Positions 25,972 through 33,147 of a stretch of 64,000 nt of DNA are shown in pieces. This DNA comes from a virus. Position 1 is the first letter of the stretch. Each line of letters begins with the position of its first letter. Below the pieces are notes generated by a model. That model was not told the DNA's origin. It was given only the letters and a program-made list of their open reading frames with translations, and made no database searches. Both the position numbers and the translations under genes were made by a program. The DNA lies in IMG/VR virus record IMGVR_UViG_3300045110_000102, positions 16,645 to 80,644 of that record; one strand, given 5' to 3'.

Positions 25972-26357
25972 GTCTTCGGTCCTACGAGGAAGGTTGGAGG
26001 GGCGGGGATCGGCATGCGCAGCGAGCGCCACATGTGCAAGCAGTGCGGATGGAAGTTCACGTGCAGCGACTTCGGCGGATGATACTGCACGACCAGTTCT
26101 TCTTCCGCCCAGAAGATGTCCTTGACGAAGCACATCTCCTCCCACGTCGGACAGCGTTCCTCGCACGAGACCGACACGTGCTCCCATCCGTTCTCCTCAT
26201 CGATGCCGCTCGATATCGCGAGCAACAGCGTCGTGCCGCCGCCCTTGACTGGCGCGAGCAGCTTGAACATTCCGGCGAGTCCATAGCTGTCGTCGCTCGC
26301 CATGTCGCCGGTGCGAACGCGGTTCGCCTGTAGCACCAGTGGAATGTAACGCCTCAC
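25968..26357 (-). CDS. DUF7694-like protein
   Basis: A 129-aa protein. GTG at 26357 overlaps the upstream stop (GTGA). The segment WEHVSVSCEERCPTWEEMCF, then VKDIFW, VQYHPPKSLHVNFHPHCLHM, WRS and a final PAPPTFLVG is the hallmark of the DUF7694 family as I remember it, common in phages and bacteria, with no known role. Conserved His, Cys and Trp could form a binding site. Confidence 0.75.
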   Translation of the reverse strand: MRRYIPLVLQANRVRTGDMASDDSYGLAGMFKLLAPVKGGGTTLLLAISSGIDEENGWEHVSVSCEERCPTWEEMCFVKDIFWAEEELVVQYHPPKSLHVNFHPHCLHMWRSLRMPIPAPPTFLVGPKT

Positions 26358-26590
26358 CCGTTCACCGCTGGCTTCATGTTGCTGTTTGCGTCGATGAAGT
26401 GATCCATCAGGCTGCGCATCTTGATGCGCTCCTTGTCTGGCATCCGCTTCAGTCCCCACGCGATGCACGCAGCAAGCGCCATGATGCTGTCGCCGGTGGT
26501 CTCACCCTCCAGTACGTCGCCGATCCTCGTTGCCAGCGCGTTCATGTGCGCGGCCTGCTCCTGCGGTGTGCGCTTCTGATTGTCTGTCAT
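26354..26590 (-). CDS. Hypothetical early protein, 78 aa
   Basis: MTDNQKRTPQEQAAHMNALA begins a short helical protein containing a MALAACIAWGLKRM core. It is coupled to the next gene by GTGA. The core is like that of the 88-aa protein at 25705, suggesting an old duplication. Unknown role. Confidence 0.6.
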   Translation of the reverse strand: MTDNQKRTPQEQAAHMNALATRIGDVLEGETTGDSIMALAACIAWGLKRMPDKERIKMRSLMDHFIDANSNMKPAVNG

Positions 26591-26597
26591 CACGCGC

Positions 26598-27029
26598 TCA
26601 CTGCTTCGTGCCGGGATCGTACGCGTCGAGGAGCTTGTCGAGCCCTTGATCGGCGACACTACATTCATCAACGAGGCGGCGATGGGCAACGTCTCGCGTG
26701 ATCTTACCATCGCGAAGCTCGTGCATAATGCCGTTGACCTTAGCCATATTGCTCGCGATCTCTTCATTGCTGAGTTCATCCTTCACGTTGCTCTCCTTGT
26801 GCTGTCTGATCTGCTCTTCGAATATTCGCATCACGTCAGTGGTCGCGACGCCGTTGCTGATGCGGCTCGCCATGCCGCTCTGATCCCCGTACGGAAACAC
26901 GAGCAGGATGAATCCGTTGTTGCGCTCGCCGCCGGTTGCGACCTTCTCGCCATTGAGAATCCGATCCAGCGCAGCCGCGAGGTTCTGCATCGCCTCGCTC
27001 ATCGTCATCTCGATTCCGTCTTCGCTCAC
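26598..27029 (-). CDS. Hypothetical early protein, 143 aa
   Basis: GTG at 27029 overlaps the previous stop. The N-terminal half has GFILLVFPYGDQSGMASRIS, then NGV and a helix, a layout I recall from unnamed phage proteins. The C-terminal half is charged and helical (KDELSNEEIASNMAKVNG). Unknown role. Confidence 0.55.
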   Translation of the reverse strand: MSEDGIEMTMSEAMQNLAAALDRILNGEKVATGGERNNGFILLVFPYGDQSGMASRISNGVATTDVMRIFEEQIRQHKESNVKDELSNEEIASNMAKVNGIMHELRDGKITRDVAHRRLVDECSVADQGLDKLLDAYDPGTKQ

Positions 27030-27307
27030 AGTTCTTCTCCGTCCGAGTGATCCTTCTTCAGCGTCTCCAGTTCGGCTGAGACGCGCGTCGCGATGATCGA
27101 GTTGGTCGCGCGGTCCTCGGTCAGGTCGAAGCGTTTCTCTTTGTGCTTCGAGTACGCGATGATGTACCAGCGCATCTCGTCCATCTTGTACATCTTGCCG
27201 AGCGGCACCGTTGCGGTCTCGCCCATCTTCAATCGCTTGAGGATGTTGTGCACATACTCCGACATCGTCTCCAGCTTCTGCTTCTGCTCCTGCCACGGCT
27301 CCATCAT
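27026..27307 (-). CDS. Hypothetical early protein, 93 aa
   Basis: ATG at 27307 overlaps the preceding stop (ATGA). A charged protein with a central MRWYIIAYSKHKEKRFDLTE strand-turn element. It is linked by GTGA overlap to the next gene, so it is co-translated. No family recognised. Confidence 0.55.
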   Translation of the reverse strand: MMEPWQEQKQKLETMSEYVHNILKRLKMGETATVPLGKMYKMDEMRWYIIAYSKHKEKRFDLTEDRATNSIIATRVSAELETLKKDHSDGEEL

Positions 27308-27510
27308 CTGTACTCCTCGATGCTGGTCGGCTGACCCATCAGCGTGATGTTGACCGAACCCTTCTTGAGTTGACCGAGGATGCTATCGGCAAGGTCGTTC
27401 GCCTTCTCGACGGTGCTAGCAACGAAGATCAGCCGCACCTCGCGGCCAATCACCTCGACGCGGACTCCCTTGCCGTAGTCGGGGTTGGTGAATTGTCGAT
27501 CAGTCGCCAT
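27304..27510 (-). CDS. Hypothetical early protein, 68 aa
   Basis: MATDRQFTNPDYGKGVRVEV, then IGREVRLIFVASTVEKANDL, is an alpha-beta layout of about 65 residues. It starts one base before the end of the upstream gene (TGATG). Unknown role. Confidence 0.55.
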   Translation of the reverse strand: MATDRQFTNPDYGKGVRVEVIGREVRLIFVASTVEKANDLADSILGQLKKGSVNITLMGQPTSIEEYR

Positions 27511-27722
27511 CAGTAGTCCTTCCGCGTGGTCTCGATCTGGTAGGCAAGGTCGCGCATCCTCTCGATGGTCTTCGGCACGTTGTTCACTCCGATGGTCATC
27601 ACGGCGTACACCTCGCCGTCCTCCCTTTCCAAGTTGAAGTGAATCGCCGTGCACTTCGGATCGCTGCACAGGCCCATGATGAAGCTGTGCGCCAGTTCGG
27701 CTGTCATCGTCTGCACCTCCAT
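27510..27722 (-). CDS. Hypothetical early protein, 70 aa
   Basis: A small alpha-beta protein (SFIMGLCSDPKCTAIHFNLE ... YAVMTIGV). It overlaps the upstream gene by 19 bases and has GGAGG only partly placed. Its Cys pair may be structural. Unknown role. Confidence 0.5.
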   Translation of the reverse strand: MEVQTMTAELAHSFIMGLCSDPKCTAIHFNLEREDGEVYAVMTIGVNNVPKTIERMRDLAYQIETTRKDY

Positions 27723-28096
27723 GATTTGCCGCCGCGCGTGATCACCTTGCGCATGTGATGCCGTGTGCAGACGTCGCCGCGATCCGCAACGCGAGCGCGC
27801 GTGCGCTTCACTGGCGTTGGCTCATCATCGACCACGAGCACCGGCGGCACCTTCGACTCCGGAGGATCGAGCACGATGCGCTCTGTCTTGACCGGCACCG
27901 GCTCGGTCGATGCGACCACCGGTCGCGCGATTTGAATCTCTCTGACCCTGTCCTGCTTCTTCAGCGGCTCGGCCTCGACCTGCAGGTTCGGCTTCGGCAC
28001 CACGATGCGCTCGGCGCTTGGCACGCGCTGGATGGCGAACACCACCATCAGCGCGGCCAGAGCGGAGACGCCGAACCAAACACTACTCCGAGTCAA
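27704..28096 (-). CDS. Single-pass membrane protein, 130 aa
   Basis: A TTG at 28096 is the only start that keeps the hydrophobic helix (SSVWFGVSALAALMVVFAI); ATG at 28048 would cut into it. A Pro/Glu/Val-rich stretch follows, then a basic end RTRARVADRGDVCTRHHMRK. An inner-membrane anchor with a periplasmic or cytoplasmic basic tail is likely. Start is uncertain. Confidence 0.45.
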   Translation of the reverse strand: MTRSSVWFGVSALAALMVVFAIQRVPSAERIVVPKPNLQVEAEPLKKQDRVREIQIARPVVASTEPVPVKTERIVLDPPESKVPPVLVVDDEPTPVKRTRARVADRGDVCTRHHMRKVITRGGKSWRCRR

Positions 28097-28277
28097 TGGA
28101 GACCAGTGCAGATCGAACGAGAGCGGCTTCCACCGGATGGCCGTTCTCTTCCAGAAGGTTGATCGCGCTGTTGACGACTTCAACAAGCCGCCCATTGCGA
28201 GCGATGCTGCGCCGAAGTGCAGCGGCGAGATGCTCTCCGACTCGGAGCATGCGCTCGGTCCTCTCATCAGGCATCAT
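28083..28277 (-). CDS. Hypothetical early protein, 64 aa
   Basis: MMPDERTERMLRVGEHLAAA begins a fully helical small protein. ATGA overlap with the upstream stop gives the start. Unknown role. Confidence 0.5.
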   Translation of the reverse strand: MMPDERTERMLRVGEHLAAALRRSIARNGRLVEVVNSAINLLEENGHPVEAALVRSALVSIDSE

Positions 28278-28714
28278 CCCATCTTCTTCGTGAAGTCGTC
28301 GCACGCGTCGCGGATCGCCTTCGACAGATTGCTGGCTGTCTCGATCAGCAGCTTGGTGTGCTCGCCCTTGTTGCGTATCTGCTTCGCCGCTTCCTCGATG
28401 GTCTTGAGGTCGTGAAGCAACTCTGTCTGCGAAGCATCAAGCTGCGGCATCAGCGCCTTCACCATGTCGCCGAGCTTCTCGACCTGCTCCGCCGTGTGCT
28501 CGTACTGCGTCATCACCGCTTGCGCAGAGAGCTTGCCGAGATCGGGATTGTGCGCGTCGAGCATCGGGATGCCGTCCTCACGCGCGGGCGGCGGACGGCG
28601 CACCACTTCGGAGACTTCTTCTTCAAGCGTGCGCAGGTTGATGTGCTCGCGGCTGCGCGCCGGTGGGCGGACAGCGTTGCCGGTGCGCGGCAGTGTTGGC
28701 AGTTGTTCGTTCAT
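28274..28714 (-). CDS. Helical early protein, 146 aa
   Basis: Preceded by TCAAAGGAGC, the leader used across this genome. A Pro/Arg-rich N-terminal third is followed by long amphipathic helices (QYEHTAEQVEKLGDMVKALM) that should form a coiled coil. It is the first of a sub-cluster of overlapping genes. Unknown role. Confidence 0.6.
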   Translation of the reverse strand: MNEQLPTLPRTGNAVRPPARSREHINLRTLEEEVSEVVRRPPPAREDGIPMLDAHNPDLGKLSAQAVMTQYEHTAEQVEKLGDMVKALMPQLDASQTELLHDLKTIEEAAKQIRNKGEHTKLLIETASNLSKAIRDACDDFTKKMG

Positions 28715-28735
28715 TCGGTCGCTCCTTTGATGCGT

Positions 28736-28912
28736 TCAGTTGTGTAGATAGGGGAGAAGATTATCAGGCACCTTCTTCTTGCCGTGCCGGTGCATGAAGT
28801 TGGCGAACATGCGGCACTGCGCGTCGATGCGTTCTTCGATTGGAAGCCTGCGCGATTCCTTCAGCATCTCCATGAGCGCAGGCAGTTCTCTGATGGCGGC
28901 ATCTTCGCTCAC
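28736..28912 (-). CDS. Hypothetical early protein, 58 aa
   Basis: GTG at 28912 overlaps the stop of the HNH-like gene (GTGA). It begins VSEDAAIRELPALMEMLKES and is helical, with HRHGKKK near the end. Unknown role. Confidence 0.55.
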   Translation of the reverse strand: MSEDAAIRELPALMEMLKESRRLPIEERIDAQCRMFANFMHRHGKKKVPDNLLPYLHN

Positions 28913-29235
28913 TGGTCGCTTCCTTTGATGCGTTGATATCTCGTGTAGTACTCGATGCAGAGTTCGAAGGGATCGGGCACACCGTGTGCCGCCCACCATT
29001 CGAGTTCGTTGCCGTGCGCGTGCTGCGCCATGTGATGGTTGTGCTTCAGCGGCAAGGCCCAACGGTCATCGGGCTTGCCCCATCCCTTGTCTTTGCCGTG
29101 CTTGAATGACCGTGCGCGAAGATGCGCGGCATCACATGGCGGAGCTTGCAAGCAGCCGCACACGCAACGTTGCGAGCGCAGCCACTTGAGGTAGCCCGGA
29201 TCACGCAGTGGCGGTTGCCGCTGCCGCAGTGTCAC
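28909..29235 (-). CDS. Putative HNH-type endonuclease (DUF968-like)
   Basis: A 108-aa protein with GTG start overlapping the RecT stop. RDPGYLKWLRSQRCVCGC supplies a CxC zinc site. CDAAHLRARSFKHGKDKGWG, KPDDRWALPLKHNHHMAQHA and NELEWWAAHGVPDP follow the order of the DUF968/HNH nucleases found with phage recombination genes. It probably processes branched DNA made by the RecT and exonuclease neighbours. Confidence 0.75.
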   Translation of the reverse strand: MTLRQRQPPLRDPGYLKWLRSQRCVCGCLQAPPCDAAHLRARSFKHGKDKGWGKPDDRWALPLKHNHHMAQHAHGNELEWWAAHGVPDPFELCIEYYTRYQRIKGSDQ

Positions 29236-30278
29236 CGGCGTTTGCCTTTGTTCGGCTCTTGCTTCGGCTTGCGGTCGGGCGGGAAGATGTCCGCTTGGAC
29301 TTCGCCCTGCTGCTGCCCCGTGCCAGATGATCCGGCAGATTGTTCGCCATCCTTCGGATCGCCGCCGACAGCATCAGCGCTTCCGCCTTTGTCCGCACCG
29401 TCGTCGGCTCCAGCACGAGGCTGATCGCCCCGTCCTTCACCGACAGGTTCATCACCACTTCCTTTGACAACTTCATCTTTCACCTCTTCTTTGACGACGT
29501 CGGAATTGACTTCGCCTTCTATGATCGAGTTGCGAGCCGCTGCCTGCGTGGCAACGTGCTCGACGTCGAAGCCTCGATCTCCTGCCGCGCGAGCCGCCTT
29601 GGCGTCGCGAAGTTTCTGTGCGTAGGCCGCAACCTTGCTGATCGGCATATCGACCGCTATCGATCCGTCATCGAGTTCGTCCGGCGTGTAGACGCCGAGC
29701 AGCACTTCGCTGGCGAACAGTCGGCACCATTGCCGCACGGTCGAGTAAGCAAGCTGCACCTCGGGCACCGTCTCCCACAGTGGCGAGCCACCGTAGCCGC
29801 CACCATCCCTGCGCTTCGGTCGTGCGTCGAGCATCTCCTTCAGCGTCGGGCTGGTGTACTCGTGCGGCCTCTCTTCGCCCCTGAATAGGCCGGACACCTT
29901 GCAGCGGCGCTGATCGCCTTCGCCGAGTATCTCGTGCCGCAGCCGCGTCTTCAGCGGAGCGCGCGCGGTGATCACCGCATGCACAAGCTGCGCCTCGAAC
30001 GCGATCCGCTCTTCGCCCTTGTTCACTACCTGATAGGACTTCTCAGCGACGGCGAACGGGTCCATCTGCCAGCGCAGCGCGCGCGAGCAGATCGCGAGAC
30101 AGCCGCCGGGATTGCCGCGCAGATAGCCCGGCACTGCCGAGCCGGAGACCGCCATCAACTTGGCGAACTCCATCACCTGTCCCATGTTCTCCAGCGCGAT
30201 GCCGCCGATCTCGGCATTCACTGTGATCGGTGCAGCGATAGCACGATCAACACGCCTCTCGATTTCAGTCACGTCCAT
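29232..30278 (-). CDS. recT: RecT-family single-strand annealing protein
   Basis: A 348-aa protein. The RecT core covers residues about 30-245: FAKLMAVSGSAVPGYLRGNP, ALRWQMDPFAVAEKSYQV, RIAFEAQLVHAVI and EVQLAYSTVRQWCRLFASEV. The acidic, Gly/Ser-rich tail (about 265-348) is disordered. It binds single-stranded DNA and anneals homologous ends, fed by the nuclease encoded just upstream. Start ATG at 30278 has a near-consensus leader (ACGGAGCAAAGAC). Confidence 0.9.
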   Translation of the reverse strand: MDVTEIERRVDRAIAAPITVNAEIGGIALENMGQVMEFAKLMAVSGSAVPGYLRGNPGGCLAICSRALRWQMDPFAVAEKSYQVVNKGEERIAFEAQLVHAVITARAPLKTRLRHEILGEGDQRRCKVSGLFRGEERPHEYTSPTLKEMLDARPKRRDGGGYGGSPLWETVPEVQLAYSTVRQWCRLFASEVLLGVYTPDELDDGSIAVDMPISKVAAYAQKLRDAKAARAAGDRGFDVEHVATQAAARNSIIEGEVNSDVVKEEVKDEVVKGSGDEPVGEGRGDQPRAGADDGADKGGSADAVGGDPKDGEQSAGSSGTGQQQGEVQADIFPPDRKPKQEPNKGKRR

Positions 30279-30304
30279 AGTCTTTGCTCCGTTTGAGTTC
30301 AGAT

Positions 30305-31240
30305 TTACGCAAGGCCTTCAGCCTTCAGTCGAGCGTCGATGCGCGCGCGCTTCTCGATGCCGATGCCGAGCGCATCAAGGTCACCCTCGCCCGGTCCCGG
30401 CCAATGACCGGCGTCGATGCACCGGCGCACCTCGCGCATTGCCCATCGGTTCATCTGCCGACCGCGTCCCAAGTCTTCCTCGACCAGCGGGACGGTGCGC
30501 GCGCAGTACGGGCTCGCGGTCTCGACGAACATTAGCATGAACGAAGCGAACGGCAGACCGAGTCCCTCGCAGACTTCGCCGATCAGCGCGCCTTGCTGCT
30601 GATATCCGAGATCGTGGATCGACGCCTGCAGCGCGTACGATGTCACCTCGCGCGCAGTCTTGAGATCAACGAAGTCGTCTTCCGTCGGCGGGATCACGTC
30701 GGGCCGCACCTTGATCCAGAGTCCAGTCTCCTTGTCCTTCCAGAAGCCGGAACACTCGACGTAGCCAGACAGCAGACCTTCATCCACCAGCGGTTCGAGC
30801 TTGAGACTCTTCGCCATCTGCACGATGGACTTCAACTCCTTCACCGTGACGATCACGCGGCCTTCGCGTGCTTGCCGCTCATTCCATTCCTGACAGGCGT
30901 GCGCGTTGTTATTCCACTTCTTCTCTTCACCGGTCTTGCGGTCGCGATAGGTCTCGGGCTGCGCGGTGAACTTCGCATCGAACTTGTCTTCGCCGAGCAG
31001 CAGGTGATGCGCCGCCGAGCCGAGCAGCATCGGTCGCGTCACTTCGCGCGCTTCACTCTCTGGGTTCTCGCACCACTGCGCGTGCATGTGCTTCGCGCTC
31101 TTGCTCCAGAGCGTGCGCAGGTTCGATGATGACACCGTCGGACCGTCGCAGAGGTCGGCGCTGTGATAGCGCTCGATGGGGATGCCCGAGTACCAGCCGG
31201 GCTTGGTTATTTTCTTGCCAGTCCACTTCGTCACTTGCAC
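30305..31240 (-). CDS. PD-(D/E)XK exonuclease, RecE/YqaJ-like (DUF3799 type)
   Basis: A 311-aa protein. GTG at 31240 follows AAAGGAGC. GSAAHHLLLG (about 74), WIKVRPDVI (about 174), DDFVDLKTA (about 186) and YQQQGALI (about 206) are the metal-binding and lysine motifs expected for a lambda-exonuclease fold. It resects DNA ends so RecT can load. It is the first gene of the leftward early operon. Confidence 0.85.
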   Translation of the reverse strand: MQVTKWTGKKITKPGWYSGIPIERYHSADLCDGPTVSSSNLRTLWSKSAKHMHAQWCENPESEAREVTRPMLLGSAAHHLLLGEDKFDAKFTAQPETYRDRKTGEEKKWNNNAHACQEWNERQAREGRVIVTVKELKSIVQMAKSLKLEPLVDEGLLSGYVECSGFWKDKETGLWIKVRPDVIPPTEDDFVDLKTAREVTSYALQASIHDLGYQQQGALIGEVCEGLGLPFASFMLMFVETASPYCARTVPLVEEDLGRGRQMNRWAMREVRRCIDAGHWPGPGEGDLDALGIGIEKRARIDARLKAEGLA

Positions 31241-31364
31241 CTTGGTTGCTCCTTTGGTGTCGTCATAAATTGAGTCGAACGGCGACCATAGCCTCTGGTC
31301 AATCCGTTTTCAACCGGCTATTGTTAAACCTTCTATGGATTTTTCCAGAGGGTGAACGAGAGAG
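31241..31364. promoter_or_regulatory. Divergent early control region with operator-like repeats
   Basis: A 124-base gap between the leftward recombination operon and the rightward regulator operon. CCATAG CCTCTGG (31287-31298) is mirrored by CTATGG (31334-31339) and CCAGAGG (31345-31351). Such spaced inverted repeats suit the neighbouring YdaS/Cro-like protein. TTGTTA at 31321 could be part of the rightward promoter. Confidence 0.55.
31285..31313 (-). promoter_or_regulatory. Leftward sigma-70-like early promoter
   Basis: On the minus strand TTGAAA (31308-31313) is separated by 17 bases from TATGGT (31285-31290), close to the sigma-70 consensus. Transcription would begin near 31278 and read through the exonuclease and RecT genes down to 25705. 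Confidence 0.6.
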
Positions 31365-31649
31365 ATGATGATGGGAGCACAGACCAATGGCTCTTCGCGC
31401 AAGCGGTTGCGCGGAGAGGTGATCAACCGCAGCAAGAACAGGGACAAGAAGCGCGACGCGATCATGCGGACAGTCTTCGCGCGGCCCGGCTTTGCCAGCG
31501 AGATCGCCAAGCATCTGGGTGTTTCTCCACAGAATGTTTCTGCATGGAATCGCGTACCGCCTCACCACGTGGTCGCGCTCGCGCCTATGCTGGGACTTCC
31601 GCCCGAGAAGATTCGCCCGGACATCTTCGGAGGGAGACGCAGGATTTGA
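31365..31649 (+). CDS. YdaS/Cro-like transcriptional regulator
   Basis: 94 aa. Residues about 42-90 read FASEIAKHLGVSPQNVSAWN then PPHHVVALAPMLGLPPEKIR, with RPDIF at the end, the typical helix-turn-helix and RPD tail of YdaS/Cro-like phage regulators. The Lys/Arg-rich N-terminus is extra. Starts at 31371 are also possible. It lies beside the divergent promoter and likely represses or switches it. Confidence 0.8.
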   Translation: MMMGAQTNGSSRKRLRGEVINRSKNRDKKRDAIMRTVFARPGFASEIAKHLGVSPQNVSAWNRVPPHHVVALAPMLGLPPEKIRPDIFGGRRRI

Positions 31650-32092
31650 ATTGGACCGATGCCGCCGATGCGATGCTGGTCAAGCTGTGGGATAGCGGAG
31701 CCTCGCTCGGCTACGTGGCGGATGGATTGTGCCTCGCTGGCTACGTGGTGAGCCGCAACTCTGTCGCCGGTCGTAAGCACCGATTGACACAGAAGGGCGT
31801 GGTCTTCCGGCGCGTCGGTCCACCGATCAGGAGCAAGCCACTACGACAGCCTATCAACCAGCAACGGAGCAAACGAATGAACACCAAAGCAACTGACACT
31901 CCTGTCGAGCCGTTTGATCACAGTACTCACGAGGGCATCGAGTATCTGGAGAACATTGATGGATGCAAGGCCATCCTCGGCAAGCGCGGCGGGGCGTGGA
32001 TGTTGCCGATGGTGTGCGGACGACGGAGGACAAGCGGAGAGCCGTACTGCAACGAGCACCTGATGATCTACACCAACCAGCAAAGGAAATGA
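31646..32092 (+). CDS. GcrA-like transcription regulator
   Basis: 148 aa from TTG at 31646, which overlaps the previous TGA and has GGAGGGAG upstream. Residues 1-58 (NWTDAADAMLVKLWDSGASL, then VSRNSVAGRKHRL) match the SANT-like DNA-binding part of GcrA, an alphaproteobacterial cell-cycle regulator that reads methylated DNA with sigma-70. Residues about 105-148 (GCKAILGKRGG, VCGRRRTSGEPYCNEH) match its Cys/His C-terminus. An internal ATG at 31877 has its own AACGGAGCAAACGA leader. Confidence 0.7.
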   Translation: MNWTDAADAMLVKLWDSGASLGYVADGLCLAGYVVSRNSVAGRKHRLTQKGVVFRRVGPPIRSKPLRQPINQQRSKRMNTKATDTPVEPFDHSTHEGIEYLENIDGCKAILGKRGGAWMLPMVCGRRRTSGEPYCNEHLMIYTNQQRK

Positions 32093-32093
32093 C

Positions 32094-32552
32094 ATGGCCA
32101 AAGCAGCGAAGACCACTGAAGTCGAGATCACCGAGAAGATGGTGAACAAGTTCGTCGGCGACATTCTCGAACGACAGGAGCGAATTGAATCCGCGCGCGG
32201 CACGTACATGAATGCCGCGCGTCGTGAGCGTGAGGCGATGACGACGATCTACGAAGGCCTCGCTGCGCGTGGCGTATCGCAGAAGTCGGCGAAGACCGAG
32301 ATCAAGATCATCAATGCGCTTGAGCGGATCAAGGGCTGGATGTCCGATCTCGAAGTCGAAGATCGCAAGATGGTGCAGCGGCTCGCGAAGGTGCAGGGCG
32401 ACAAGAAGCAGTTGCTGTTGTTCGGCGAACTACCAGCCGCACCGAAGCCCGAGAAGAAGAGCAAGGAGAAGAAGCCAGCCGAGCCGGTGCAGACCGATCT
32501 CGTTGAAGCAACCGCCGCCGCTGGCGCTCCATCACTGTCGCTGGTGTCGTGA
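32094..32552 (+). CDS. Hypothetical helical protein, 152 aa
   Basis: A long helical protein (VGDILERQERIESARGTYMN, REREAMTTIYEGLAARGVSQ) with a Lys/Pro/Glu-rich tail. Layout resembles a GapR-type nucleoid protein, but I cannot match it with certainty. It follows the GcrA-like gene and precedes a DNA methylase gene. Confidence 0.6.
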   Translation: MAKAAKTTEVEITEKMVNKFVGDILERQERIESARGTYMNAARREREAMTTIYEGLAARGVSQKSAKTEIKIINALERIKGWMSDLEVEDRKMVQRLAKVQGDKKQLLLFGELPAAPKPEKKSKEKKPAEPVQTDLVEATAAAGAPSLSLVS

Positions 32553-32558
32553 GGGTCG

Positions 32559-33146
32559 ATGCTGGGTAAGGAAGCAAACGCTGGAAGAGCACCGATGCGC
32601 GACCGACCGGGGGACCGTTACGACACGGCACCTCCGGCGGTTCACGCGCTGATGTCTGTCGAGAAGCTACCGCACTACATCTGGGAGCCAGCCGCTGGCA
32701 AAGGCAACATCGTCAAGGTGCTCCGCGCCGCCGGGCACCACGTGATCGCCACCGACATCAGGAAGCGCGGCTGTCCGGATGCGACGCTGACCAACTTCCT
32801 TGATCCGCAAGAGACCTATCTTGCCGACTGCATCCTGACCAATCCTCCGTACTCATACGCGACGGAGTTCATCAGCCGGTCGCTGGGGCTCGCGCCGCTG
32901 GTGATCATGCTGCTGCGTCTCAACTACCTCGAAGGCGGGACGCCGAAGACCGCAGCCGGGCGCGAGCGTGCGCGGGTGCTCGACAGACTCTCACGTGTGC
33001 ACGTGTTCTCCAATCGCCTGCCGATGATGCATCGCGCTGGCTGGAAGGGGCCGCGCGCATCGAGCGCCATCGCGTTTGCTTGGTACGTGTGGGATCGCGA
33101 TCACGTGGGACCGACAACAATCGACCGCATCAGATGGGAGCAGTGA
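32559..33146 (+). CDS. DNA N6-adenine methyltransferase-like protein
   Basis: 195 aa. WEPAAGKGNIVKVL (42-55) is the SAM-binding motif I and NPPY (95-98) is the catalytic motif IV of amino-methyltransferases. Lengths and order suit compact phage adenine methylases. It probably protects the phage DNA or feeds the methylation-sensitive GcrA-like regulator encoded upstream; the latter is inference. Confidence 0.8.
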   Translation: MLGKEANAGRAPMRDRPGDRYDTAPPAVHALMSVEKLPHYIWEPAAGKGNIVKVLRAAGHHVIATDIRKRGCPDATLTNFLDPQETYLADCILTNPPYSYATEFISRSLGLAPLVIMLLRLNYLEGGTPKTAAGRERARVLDRLSRVHVFSNRLPMMHRAGWKGPRASSAIAFAWYVWDRDHVGPTTIDRIRWEQ

Positions 33147-33147
33147 C

